From Helichrysum umbraculigerum (taxonomy: Eukaryota; Streptophyta; Magnoliopsida; Asterales; Asteraceae): 64,000 nucleotides of DNA. A program made the translations under genes and the position numbers. This document shows, piece after piece, positions 47,184-57,811 of the stretch; position 1 is the stretch's first letter; every line of letters begins with the position of its first letter. The stretch is taken from assembly GCA_949592205.1 (NCBI GenBank), contig CATIUR010000004.1, positions 70,777,837 to 70,841,836 on the forward strand, written 5' to 3'. The notes under the pieces are model-generated. The model was given only the letters and a program-made list of their open reading frames with translations, had not been told where the DNA came from and made no database searches.

Positions 47184-48108
47184 CCCGATCAGGTCGGTGT
47201 CGTTAACGATTACTAACCGGGCACCAGCAGTGGGTTGTTTTAAAATTTTAATTGCGGGGCCTAAGTTTTTCCTAACAATGCTAATCCTAAGGGTGAGCAA
47301 GTGGTAGGTATGACCTAGAGTCGTTCTTCAAACCGACTGAATTGTAACTAAGGCGAGGCAGATGAGGGCTTTCAAACTAGTGAATGGTTTATAAAATAGT
47401 GGGGGTTTTGGTTTTTATATTAACTAACTTAGGAAAGTAAATAAATAAAAACGAAATAAAAGTAAAACCTAAAGCAGATAGATAAAGATAGTGCTTGATG
47501 AGACTTCGTTAATTAAGTTATGGGATGATATTTGGAGAAACTATTTTGAAAGATATTAGTTAATTATCATTCTCGAATACTTGCATGTAAACACTAGATT
47601 CCCTACTAATTAAAATCCCGTTAGCTTGTCACACCGGGAGCTAGGTTATGGTAACATTTCAAAGTATTTTGAATAATAAGCAAAATCTTAATTAAGGTTT
47701 AATAATACTTTCATATAAACGGGAACAAAATCTTAAGGTACTAGACATTACTGAATCATATAACGATTCCTCATCATCCTAACAGATTCATGTATTTAAA
47801 ACAGTTCATTTATGACTTTAAACCAGCCCTTGCTTAAGACTACCCAATAAATCCCCTAATTATCCACAGCGTTCCTCACTTTAAGTGGTTCCGCCGCTTC
47901 AAACCTTGGCCATGTCTTGTCCTATGATAATCCCCCATGTAGCCTTGCGGTTCCATAGTTTCATACCTTTGACAAATTATATTGACACAGATAATTGACT
48001 ACCTTTTAATTGGACGTCGTAAAAAGGTGTTGTAATCACGTTTATTGGTGGAAAGGCGATAGATTAATTTGAAGTTTAAAAGTCTATTTAGAAAGGTTAA
48101 TTAAACTA
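47184..48108 (-). mobile_element. D 3' LTR, piece 2
   Basis: Continues the LTR after the B insertion (CCCGATCAGGTCGGTGTCG) and matches A's LTR from 30085 to about 31010, where element C cuts it. Confidence 0.9.
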
Positions 48109-48496
48109 AAGTGGTCTAAATATAGGCGTTGTTGCAAAAATCACCTAAAACGTCCAAATAACAAGCAAATTAGGGCAAATAAACGTTCACAAAATCCTCC
48201 GGCCACATTTACCTTATATAGATCACATTCTAACTTCATAATATGATAAAACAAGTAAAATCGAGACGGGAAAATCAAGAATCATGCAAATCGGATAAAG
48301 AACGGAGAAGACTGAGCGGTATCAGACCCTATAAAGTCATTTCGGCTATGCTTAAGCTATACACATCCAATTTCAGTGAATTCGGTATCATTAGAAGCGT
48401 AACGGAATTACGAAGACACGGGAGAAAGAATCAGGTCAAACGGACGCATAACGAAGGAGATACGCGCATTTTAAGCAACGTACGAAATCAGATGGA

Positions 48497-48592
48497 CACC
48501 GTATAGGGCCTCAGGAACCGTATACGGCCACACAGAGACCATATACGGCTTAGTATACACCGTATACGGCCCTACCAAGGCCGTATATGGCC
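48497..48592. promoter_or_regulatory. CCGTATACGG palindrome cluster, C 5' LTR
   Basis: Five to six copies of CCGTATACGG and one-base variants, 80-170 bp upstream of TATAAATA (48669-48676). The 3' LTR repeats it at about 58303-58402. Confidence 0.65.
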
Positions 48593-48668
48593 CCCTGCAC
48601 CCCATCTGCTGCTTCGTTTGCTTGTACGTGATGTTTCGTGAGTTGTACGTGTGATTTTGAGCTTTGCC

Positions 48669-48676
48669 TATAAATA
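48669..48676 (+). promoter_or_regulatory. TATA box of element C 5' LTR
   Basis: TGCCTATAAATAGGG; the 3' LTR copy is at 58477-58484. A CT-rich leader (48737-48782) follows about 70 bp downstream. Confidence 0.75.
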
Positions 48677-49377
48677 GGGATACCAACCTCCTCATTCCAC
48701 ACACCTCAACACACTTTCACATTCTCACACTTTTCTCATTTCTCTCTTTCTTTCACTTTCTCTCTCTAACTTTCTCTCTCTAGCACTACTCTTAGTAGTT
48801 AGAGGAGAAAGGTTAGGGTTGAGCTTACGGTTCGAGTCTAGAGGAAGGTTTAGCTTGGTAATCTTGTTGTAACGAGTTTTTCAAGTTCAGACTATTTGTA
48901 ATCCTCAGTATTACACTGCTGTATTCCCGGTGATATCTAAACTTTACTTACTGTTATAATGCTTGTGCTTTATGTTATTTCAGTTTGTATTCTACATATT
49001 GCCATGTTTATAGAGTAGTTTAATATTGTGATTGTTGAACTATAGATATTAGGAGTAGGGATGATGTTAAATTAATATTTCATTTATACGATTGGAAATT
49101 GTTATGCTGTGTATCTGGTTAAACTTATCCTGAATATAGATCTAGTCTCTCATCACCCTTTCCAGACTTTCACGTGACTGCTGCCTTAGGATAGGATCTG
49201 ATCAACCCTAATACTATGAATATGCAGTTATCTCCAGTTACAGTATGAAACTATGAACTTTCCTTTAAAAGGCACGGTACTTCGTATAGCGTTGGAAACA
49301 CCTCGTGTGGAGTACAAATACGTGGAAGCTAAGGAAATGCCATGAATTGTTTCATCGTGAATTACCAAGAAGTGACC

Positions 49378-49556
49378 CTTCTAGAACTGTGGTCTAGGAA
49401 TCAAAGCTGTGGAAATGCTTGTTGCATTGTACACCGTCAGTACACATAAGATCTGGAACACTGTGGAAATGCTTAAATGCCTAGTACACCGTTAGTACAT
49501 CTAGGGTTTGGAACACTGTGGAAATGCCTAATTGCCTTGTACACCGTGATTATTCC
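49378..49556 (+). repeat. Tandem leader repeats in C 5' LTR
   Basis: Three units of about 60 bp: GGAACACTGTGGAAATGC, then GTACACCGT, then AGTACATCTAGG. Repeated at about 59165-59345. These match B's leader repeats in reverse orientation, i.e. in the same sense relative to transcription. Confidence 0.7.
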
Positions 49557-50373
49557 TAGGGATGAACGCCTGACTGTAAAGGAGGGTTTATACTTACGAT
49601 GGTTAAGTATGTGCTTCAATAAATACAATACAGGGTAAGTGTCAATTATAATACCTAGACATGCAAAACCCTAATCAGACCAATAGTTTAACATACATAG
49701 GATACAATCAGTATTTGCCATGATAAAAGTAAATAGACGATTAGGTGTTAAGAAAGGTCAGTAAATACAATTGCGGTCTGTTGCCTTATGCCTGCTCCCT
49801 AGATAAATTAAGGGTGACTTTGTCTTATTCAAGCAAAAGTTTAGGGGGGTTTGAAAACAGCCTGATCTGATCAGAATCATGATAGCCTAGGATTCCAGTG
49901 ACATATGTTTCTAGGGTTTCACCTGAACGTAGGGTCCTAGTGTTTACACCGAAAGTATATCTATTTTTTATCTGGTAAATCTCCAATCAAATTTATAATG
50001 AACATCATCCCGAAACCCTAGTTATCCAAGTTTTAGCAATCACATCTCTACATGTCTGCTTATTCTCTATCTTTTATCTCCTGCATTTATTTACTGCGCT
50101 TAGGAAAATTAGAAAACCAAATCAATCCAAAAATCTATCTACCTACCCCCATCCTAATTGCGACCATAATCTTTGGTGATCCGCTTCATTTCAATTCGCT
50201 CCGATTTAAGAACGACCTCGAGTTATACTTACTGCTTGCTCCCAAGGTAGGTAGTACTTATAGTTTGAGCCCCAGCTCATATAAATTTAAAACTCACTGT
50301 CTGCCGCCTCTATTGCTGTTGGAACAACGACCGGAGTCAAATCCGACCGACCGATAGGAGCGCGACAACTTTT

Positions 50374-50391
50374 TGGCGCCGTTGCCGGGGA
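50374..50391 (+). other. Element C primer-binding site (tRNA-Asp type)
   Basis: TGGCGCCGTTGCCGGGGA, 6 nt after the LTR end; the consensus Athila/TAT form. Confidence 0.93.
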
Positions 50392-50528
50392 TCGTAGAGC
50401 GTTACGATTTGAAGCCGCCTTAGATATTCTAGCTGTTAGGAGATCCTTTCCAATTAGGTTTTCTCAAACTTAGTTGGTAGTTATTTGCTTTATTTAGAAT
50501 AATTTAGATAGTTTAATTAAATTGAAAA

Positions 50529-51998
50529 ATGAAAAATACAAAAACATCTTTCTATGATTCATTTCCGTCTAGCCCCATTTCTCCACTCGCCCTCAAGACG
50601 TCTGAAGAAATGATGGCCATGGATGACGCTGAGTTCTTCGCCTGCTTAGAACGAGAGTTGGAATCTGACGTCTACTCTTCATCTTTATCCTCTTCCGAAG
50701 ATATCTCAGCTAATTCAGACGATGAATCTAGAACTTTAGGGCAATTCTTAGACCTTGACTTAGGAACCCATGATTCTCATAAGAAGATCTCAACTTTTGC
50801 ATCTAGAATTCTAAGCTATCAGGTTATACCCGCTCCTGAGATTTCATATTCCTTAGAAAACTTCTTTCAATTCCCTACTTCATCTGGTTTTGTCGAGAGT
50901 AACTCTGAACATCTTCAACCCTTTCATTTTCCACCCATTGAAGAACGTCTTCCACCATGGAATGAAGAAGTTTACGAATACCCTCCAAAATCACCTATCT
51001 TTTTGAACCTTGTACCCGAACCTGAGTACAACATCTATCGTGTTGTTGATAGGACTTTACCAATCAAACCTGAAGAAAATATCCGCTACGTAGGTAACTC
51101 TTTTGATCCTGATAGGAGATTGGATGTTTGTCGAGCATTTGCTAGACAACTCAAAACGTCTGACTTTCCTTTTTCGGTTGAACAAAGAGAAGTCACTCAT
51201 AGGATAAAGAAACAGGTTGGTATTCTCCACCGTCTTCCAAATCAAAAGGAGGAAGGTATCTTCACACATTATCGAGAGCAAGAACTAAAGCTTAAATCAG
51301 AAATAGACCTACTAATGGACCTATTCGCCTGCACCGATTATCAACCGGTTTCCCAAACCCTAATTAATCGTTATGTTGCGGCTATGATTTATGAGATTGA
51401 GTTCTGGATCGGCAAAGATCCCGCTATATCTCTCGTCATTTCTGATAAAATTCCATTCTCCGTTGACCCCGCTACCTACATGATCAACAAGTTATTAGGG
51501 ATATTCCCTGGAGCCACTGACAATAACATGGAAGCTGATTTCTTTGCTGGAAGAAAGGATATTAACGTCTCACTCACTTTGTTATTCGCTCAGTCAAAAT
51601 TTCCTTTCACTATTTCACAAACATCTTTAATCGAAGAAATCACGGAGTCAGTTCACACTACCACCGGAGATCCCGATTCAAGAGAAGAATGGGAATTTCA
51701 ACAAACTCTAGGAATACTTCTTCATGACTTGAATAATATAGATGATGGATCATGAAACGGAATTTCAAACCCTAAGAAAGTTAGAAAGGAATTTAACAAG
51801 TTTATTGACAATCTTCTAGAATTAGGCAAAAAGGAACTTATGTTTCTCACTGAGCACGAACGATTCTCATTACATCCTTCAGACTTAGTTGATTCTGTCA
51901 TTAAGATTCTCACTTGTGACTTTATTCCTCGCTACACTTTCCCTCAACCAAGAGCAACAAATTCACTTAAACAATTGCTCTTGGGCAATACTCAATAA
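50529..51998 (+). pseudogene. Element C X protein (two-repeat helical module), one stop
   Basis: ATG at 50529, 138 nt after the PBS. The frame runs 408 codons to TGA at 51753, then continues open to TAA at 51996, ending RYTFPQPRATNSLKQLLLGN. Residues 1-190 are acidic, Ser/Pro-rich and probably disordered. Repeat 1 (about 198-328) has CRAFARQLKTSDFPFSVEQ and ends IPFSVDPATYMINKLLGIFP; repeat 2 (about 345-485) has LTLLFAQSKFPFTISQTSLI and ends HPSDLVDSVIKILTCDFIPR. The two repeats resemble each other and the X modules of A, B and D. No zinc knuckle, protease, RT or integrase motif. I do not recognise the family. Being first after the PBS, it takes the position usually held by gag. The internal TGA makes this copy probably defective, or truncated after repeat 2's first half. 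Confidence 0.75.
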
Positions 51999-52033
51999 AT
52001 TTGTCCAAAAGTCAGGCTACCGACTTTAACCAA

Positions 52034-52054
52034 GCGCTTTTTGGGAGGCAACCC
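52034..52054 (+). promoter_or_regulatory. GGGAGGCAACCC motif after X (element C)
   Basis: GCGCTTTTTGGGAGGCAACC followed by C, 36 nt after the X stop. Same place as in A, B and D. Confidence 0.65.
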
Positions 52055-52519
52055 AAACTTTAGTTAATTTAGTTTTATTTTAAGTATTTAGGATAAGTAA
52101 TATTAGTAGTTAATTATTAGGTTTAAAAGCTTTCATTTAAAAAAAAAAACACAAGAAAATGTTCTTTTAGAAATTCAAATTCGCGCAACACAATAACGAA
52201 TTTCAGACATTTTCAGAAAGTTCGAAAAAGTTTATTTTTAAATTTTGAAAAATTAATTTTGAATTTGTCTTGGATTTTAAAGAACACACAAAGATTGTCG
52301 TGTTTTAAATAAAAACGTATATGATTTCGCATACAATTCGCAATATCTGTTCAGACTGCGCGTAAAGATTCAGAAAATTACGAACATACTTTTTAAAATT
52401 ATTTTATTAAAATTTTTTTAACTTTAAAATTTTACTTGTATGTTTCGTATCTTTCGCGAATTTTAAATCGCACGCATTTGAAAAGGTATAAAAGAGACTT
52501 TTGGCCACACACATAAGAC

Positions 52520-52554
<35 letters not shown>

Positions 52555-53742
52555 CTTCTTCTTCTTCCCCCTTTCTCCTCCCCACCGTCAACCTCCACCA
52601 TCACCAAACCTTCATTACTTCACCATTTTGCATGATTCCAAGCTCAAAATTCATCATTTTATGATCTTTCTTGCGTCCACAACATCACTACATCAAGTTT
52701 AAGTTAATCCTTGACCTAATTTTGTGATTTTCATGAAACTTTAAAAATTAGGGCTTGTAACTCATTTTCATAGATTTCATGGTTAAAAGTTGCAATCTTT
52801 TGTGTTATTCCATGCTTATCTTGATGCTTAACATGATTACAAACATAATCTAGTGATTTGTTGGCTTAATTGCAAGTTTGAAGATTAAAGTGTTGACTTT
52901 TTGGATGAACTATGGCTAGTTTGACTTTTTGGTTGATTAATTGCTTATGTTGACTTTTGTTGATTGACTTATGCTTAATTATGATAGGTTAACATGCTTT
53001 GATTAATCATTTGTACTTAGAAAATGGTTAAGATAGTTTTTGGAAATTAAAGTAAGCTCATTTTTGATAAAACCATCATAAACATCATTTTCACTTAAAA
53101 CTTTTATTTTTAAACTATGTTTATGACTTTTCTAAACTTAAGAACTTACAAGATTGTCAAAACAAGCTTCGGTTCATTTAATCATTCCTAAAGTTCATCA
53201 CTTTAATTAATAAAGTGTATGACACTTTGAAATGGAACCAACAAAAACGCCATTTTCTAAAAACTACCATTTGGTCAAATGAGTTTACTTCCATTCTTTG
53301 CTAGGAACCATGTAATTGAGCTTTATGTCTTTTGGAAATTGCGGAAAGTTGGATTGCATATTAAATTGGTAATATGTCATTTTGTGATTAATTGATTCAC
53401 TTGAGGTAATTATATGACCTTGGATTCATTCAAAGTATTAAGCTCATTTGAATTGATTAGTCATAAGCATAAAGTGTTTAAGTTTTTAGTCCTTGGGATA
53501 ATTGAATTAGGTGCCTATATACTTACTTTGATTATGCTAGAAATTTAGAGCTTGGTGCCACTTTCCCTCATTTAGACATAAGCTGATAAGAAATTATTGA
53601 TTTGTGATTGGTTGCAGTTAGGTTTAGCAATTTTAAAATTTCTGGATATGCCCATTTCTAAAGCCTACATTTCCATTTTTTTTCTAAAAATCTGGAAACA
53701 CTTTAGCATATCCATTAATATACCACTATTATGGTTTAATCC
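52055..53742 (+). other. Element C long noncoding gap with possible internal promoter
   Basis: No gene in about 1.7 kb. It holds TATAAAAG (52487-52494), a 28-A run (52527-52554) and a CT-rich stretch (52555-52580), then AT-rich, T-rich intron-like sequence up to a strong acceptor before the next frame. Confidence 0.55.
52487..52494 (+). promoter_or_regulatory. Possible internal TATA box in element C
   Basis: AAAAGGTATAAAAGAGAC, 1.27 kb upstream of the ATHILA ORF-1-like ATG and followed by a CT-rich stretch like the LTR leaders. Inferred only. Confidence 0.35.
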
Positions 53743-53762
53743 TTTCTTTTCTTTTGCCTCAG
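53743..53762 (+). promoter_or_regulatory. Possible 3' splice site before ATHILA ORF-1-like gene
   Basis: TTTCTTTTCTTTTGCCTCAG ends exactly at the ATG (53763). Pyrimidine run plus CAG fits a plant acceptor; no clear GTAAGT donor was found upstream. Confidence 0.4.
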
Positions 53763-55440
53763 ATGAATACTTGCCCGCCTTCACTCAGCTACTTGGCCAA
53801 ATCTTCAAAGAATAGGTCACTCATTCGCCAGTGGTTGCAGCGACCGGTCGGCAGTAATCGTTATGTGATATGGAAAGATATGATTAAGCTTGGAATCAGG
53901 GATGAGTTGAAAAGTTTGTTGATGTATGAGACCGATGGTCAAGTAAACAATGCCCTTCTCCGTCTCTTCGATATAGATGAGTATGCATACCGAGAAGTAG
54001 TGACAGAATTCATGATGACTTACCAGCTGAATCTAAAAATGAGCGTATCCGACAAAAGAAAGATTTCACTCAGGTTTCAGGAACAGATTCATCATATCTC
54101 AGTTTCCGACTTGGGAGTGTATCTTGGTTTATATACAGAGTCTCAGGTCAACTCTGCATGGTTCAAAAACAGTGTTCAAGACATCTCTAGCCTACCAAAT
54201 AGGAACCATAAGGATATTTGGATGGATTTAGCAGGATCAAACTTTAGGAGCTGTGTTAAGTCATCCACTTTCATCAAGCCGGTTCATCACATCCTTCACA
54301 AGTTGCTAGCATGTTCTATATTTGGGAAGAAGGAAGGTGGAGCTGTGAGTGCCGAAGAGTTGAAGTTCATGGAAGCAATCATAGGAGGAAAGAATCTGAA
54401 TGTTGCTTTCTTGATCGCTGAGAGACTTTGGGATGAGACAGACTTGGATAAGCACATGTTCATGGGGTCGATTATTACTAGATTTCTATATGGTATGGGA
54501 TTGTTGACCAAGGCCCACACTGAGGAGTTTACAGTTTGTTCTCGTTCTTTGCCATTCAACTTGGAATACTGTAAGTTGATCCATCTTGTTGAGGTAGATA
54601 AGCAGAAGCAGTGCCTATGGAAGAACACCAAACAGATCATTCCAGGATGTCGTCTCCCTGGGAAGCGAGTTAGAGGATCTTCACCTGTTACAGATACTGA
54701 GGATGGCCCATCTGATAGAGCCCGAGCACCTAGTACTCATGCTAGTGTCCCGCATGGAGGAGCTGAGACAGCCGAGCCACCAGCTCAGGCTACTATTCAC
54801 TACACAGATCCAGTGACCTCGCTGACACAGTATTATCTTTTGCATGCTCTTCAGGTTAGCCGTTCCCATCATGTACCGATGCGGTCCACCACCACCAGCC
54901 ATAGCACCACCACATACATCCATCCCATCACATACCACCCATACACCATCACCCGCTATCCGGACCACACCAGTACCAGAGCAATTCCAGTCAGTTGAGA
55001 CCGAGATACCGGTAGTTCAGCCAGTGATTTCTGCACCTGTGATTTCTCATCCTGCCCAGCCAGTCGCCAGTGGATCTTACCGTGCTGACACAGTCTACTT
55101 GGGCACGGATGCTCTATCTTTTGACACTTCCAGGATGTTACTGAACCTTGGACCGATCTCTTCTTCAGATGTGCCCACCGAGACCATGCTTCGTCAGGCC
55201 TATATGAAACTACTTGAGGATGCCAAGATCACATCAGATGTTCTGCTACAGTGGGGTATTACAGATCCGATGAAGCTGCCGGCAGCTACACTCAGAGATA
55301 TTTTGATTCAGCTCAAGCTTATCACTACTGAAGAAGGACAGAGAGTGTCGAGTGGCCAGCAGTCAGTCATAGGACCATCCACAGCACCAGCCCCTACTCA
55401 GCATGATGACATACCTGATCAGGGATCCCTAGCTTCATAG
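53763..55440 (+). pseudogene. ATHILA ORF-1-like protein of element C, one frameshift
   Basis: Frame from ATG 53763 (MNTCPPSLSYLAKSSKNRSL) to about 54870, then a one-base shift to a second frame ending at 55440 (GSLAS). The body has WKDMIKLGIRDELKSLL, VVTEFMMTYQLNLKM, ISLRFQEQIHHISVSDLGVY, then FIKPVHHILHKLLACSIFGK and VSAEELKFMEAIIGG, in the order I know from the plant ATHILA ORF-1 family (retrotransposon proteins in the env-like position; not an enzyme). A Pro/Thr/His-rich linker is followed by a short helical end (MLRQAYMKLLEDAKITSD). No signal peptide or convincing membrane segment, so an envelope role is not supported here. It is separated from X by 1.7 kb of noncoding DNA. Confidence 0.65.
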
Positions 55441-57772
55441 ACCTGCCCCATTTGCATCACTTGACTTTGGTTGAAGACATTATTACTATTATTATCTTGT
55501 GTTTGTTTGGCTTCTATTGGACCTTACTTTTGGAACTTATTTGTATCAGCTACTAGTTGGTTGATCACTCTATCCTTATTTACATTCTGCTATTACTTAT
55601 TATGTTTTATTTTCTTTCTGTCAAATAAGTAGAAATGTTGTGATGAATGGAACGTGAAAATAGGCGAGATGGCGCACTTTCAAGAAGAAAATCCGTGAAG
55701 TCAAAAGGCAACCCGAACCAGCTTTCAATATTTGCAGACTGCGGAACATTCAACATCTCATGGAAGGGTCTCATTCTTCTCAAAACTTCTTCGTATCCAA
55801 GCACTTTAAAGAACTAAGTGTGGGATCACTTCCCACATTACAAATACTTATCGAAATCACTCCAACTTCTTCAAAACCTAAAGTATGGGATTCTACACCA
55901 TAAGGATCCTACTTAAAAGAATTGAAGTTGATTTATGATAACATTGGATACATGACACCGGATAACCCAATTGAAGCTTACTGACCATCAAGAAGAATGT
56001 AGAAGAAAGCTCGCTTCGACTCTCTTTCCTGCAAAATTTCATAAGCTTCAAAAAATGTTCAAACGTTATCTGGGGAGTTTCTTAACCCTCTATCCATTTC
56101 ATGATCACATATATTCTGTCTTGTTAGCTTGTTATAATCTATACCCTATCCTAAGCTTATCACTAAGTGTGGGATTCAAACCCAAATTTAACACTTAAAG
56201 AAACATTTTCTTACATGTTCAAACTCTAAGTGTGGGATTTTACCTCCAGTAAAAGCTCAACTCAAGAGAACATTAGGGACAATGTTCCTCTAAGTGTGGG
56301 ATAGCAAGGTATAGAATACCTTGGATAATTTTAGGCGATTTTTATGTCCAAAATAGCATTATCAGAAAATGTTTCCCCAAAAACGAACTTTTTTAAATAA
56401 ATATTTTTTAAAAATTTTTTCAAAAAATTAAAATTACAAGTTAGATTGTGAAACTAACTCTAAGTTTTTGAGTTAAATATTTTCAAAAAGAATCATTCTC
56501 AAAATATGAGTAAGGTATTTTGGAATATAGGGAAAATAAGGTAGAAATTTCTCGAGCAAGAAACAATAATCTGAAAGGAGCATGGCTAGGCACATACAAC
56601 CCTATTTTGTAGTGAGGTATCTTGAGCCTAAAAGCATTTATCTTTAATGCTTCACTTTTATTTCGTATCTGAATTAGAACTTGCTCCAGACATACGTTTC
56701 GAGACCACATTGGTATGTACCGTACGCGGTATAGGTGCAGCTAGATGACCTTGACATTCCTTAGGATTTAAACCTAATTCTTACATATCTCTTCAAGCCC
56801 AAAACCCTTCCGATACTGATTTTCAGTATCGATGATCCGCCTAGTAAACCCTGTGGAGCCTAAACCTTTCATTTCATAAAAAAAAAACCCTCGTACTAAA
56901 CCCCTACTCAACCAAAATTCCCAAAAACCTTATCTTAGAATTTCTAAGGTCGTGAAAAACATCTTTTGGAACATCCTCTTCAATTACGCTCCAAAGTCTT
57001 CCTCTTCTATGTACTCTAAAAAGTCAAAAGTGCGAAAAATTGGCACGATAAAAGAAATTGAAGTTCAAGATCAAAGATCATAATTCTGAAAAGGATTTCT
57101 GAAGGAATCAACTTAAAATATCCTTAGAAATTCTCTGGCAAAGAAGTTCTGAATAAGAAAAGAAAAATAAAAAGTAGAAAATCAAGAAAAGAAAAAGAAA
57201 TAGTTCCATCAAATAAAGCTGAGTGCTTCAAGTATCACATTCTCAAGGAAAATTCGATAGAAAATGAGCAGCTACAGAATCCTCCGTTCCGTTCTGAAAT
57301 AAAGTTTTTCACTATCTTTAAGTTTTTAGATAAGTCAAACCCTTACAACCAAACATATACCACTATCCATACCCTTAAAACCTCACCAAACACTACCACC
57401 CGTTGAATGTCTTGAGATAGTTAGCACCGTCCTCACCTAAGTTGTGGAGATCCGATTCTCGACCAAGCTTATGACGATGGGTGCTGCAAGACTGGCTTAT
57501 TTGAGCGATTTCATTTGTTCTAGATTGTTAGGAAACCCGATACACTTTGAATGAATTGAGTGACCACCTTTAGTGAGATCGCCTAGTCATGTGTACTCCA
57601 AGATCACGAGGATTGGTAGTATGCTTGATGATAATTGCTTCTTGCTTCTGAAAGGATCATCTTATCTTTTCCCTTATTCTTAAACAGTCTTAGTCATATT
57701 AGAAGTTGTATCTTTTGAAATTATTTTGACTCACCATTAAAAACCAAATTTTAAATGTTTTTCTAACTGAGT
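55441..57772 (+). other. Element C 3' noncoding region
   Basis: No gene. At least four AAGTGTGGGAT words (about 55818, 56163, 56227, 56292), a GTACCGTACGCGGTATAGG block (about 56718) and an A/G-rich stretch (57155-57210), all with counterparts in B's 3' region. Confidence 0.65.
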
Positions 57773-57792
57773 GTTGCTTGAGGACAAGCAAC
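57773..57792 (+). promoter_or_regulatory. Conserved hairpin before the polypurine tract (C)
   Basis: GTTGCTTG-AGGA-CAAGCAAC, perfect 8-bp stem, 3 nt before the tract; same as B, compensated in D. Confidence 0.75.
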
Positions 57793-57794
57793 GT

Positions 57795-57811
57795 CTAAGT
57801 GTGGGATAACT
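57795..57811 (+). other. Element C 3' polypurine tract
   Basis: CTAAGTGTGGGATAACT directly before the LTR start TGATGTGACTC. Confidence 0.85.

Larger units (their letters stand above)
48109..50367 (+). mobile_element. Element C 5' LTR, 5'-truncated (2259 bp)
   Basis: Corresponds to 57908-60165 of the 3' LTR and ends GAGCGCGACA. Confidence 0.9.

Noticed and set aside
50052..50357. 101-codon frame at the end of C's 5' LTR
   Set aside because: It lies wholly in U5 and ends before the PBS; no domain, not kept in frame as a protein in B.
53763..55440. Envelope glycoprotein
   Set aside because: No signal peptide, transmembrane segment or glycosylation-rich ectodomain is visible; only the position is env-like.
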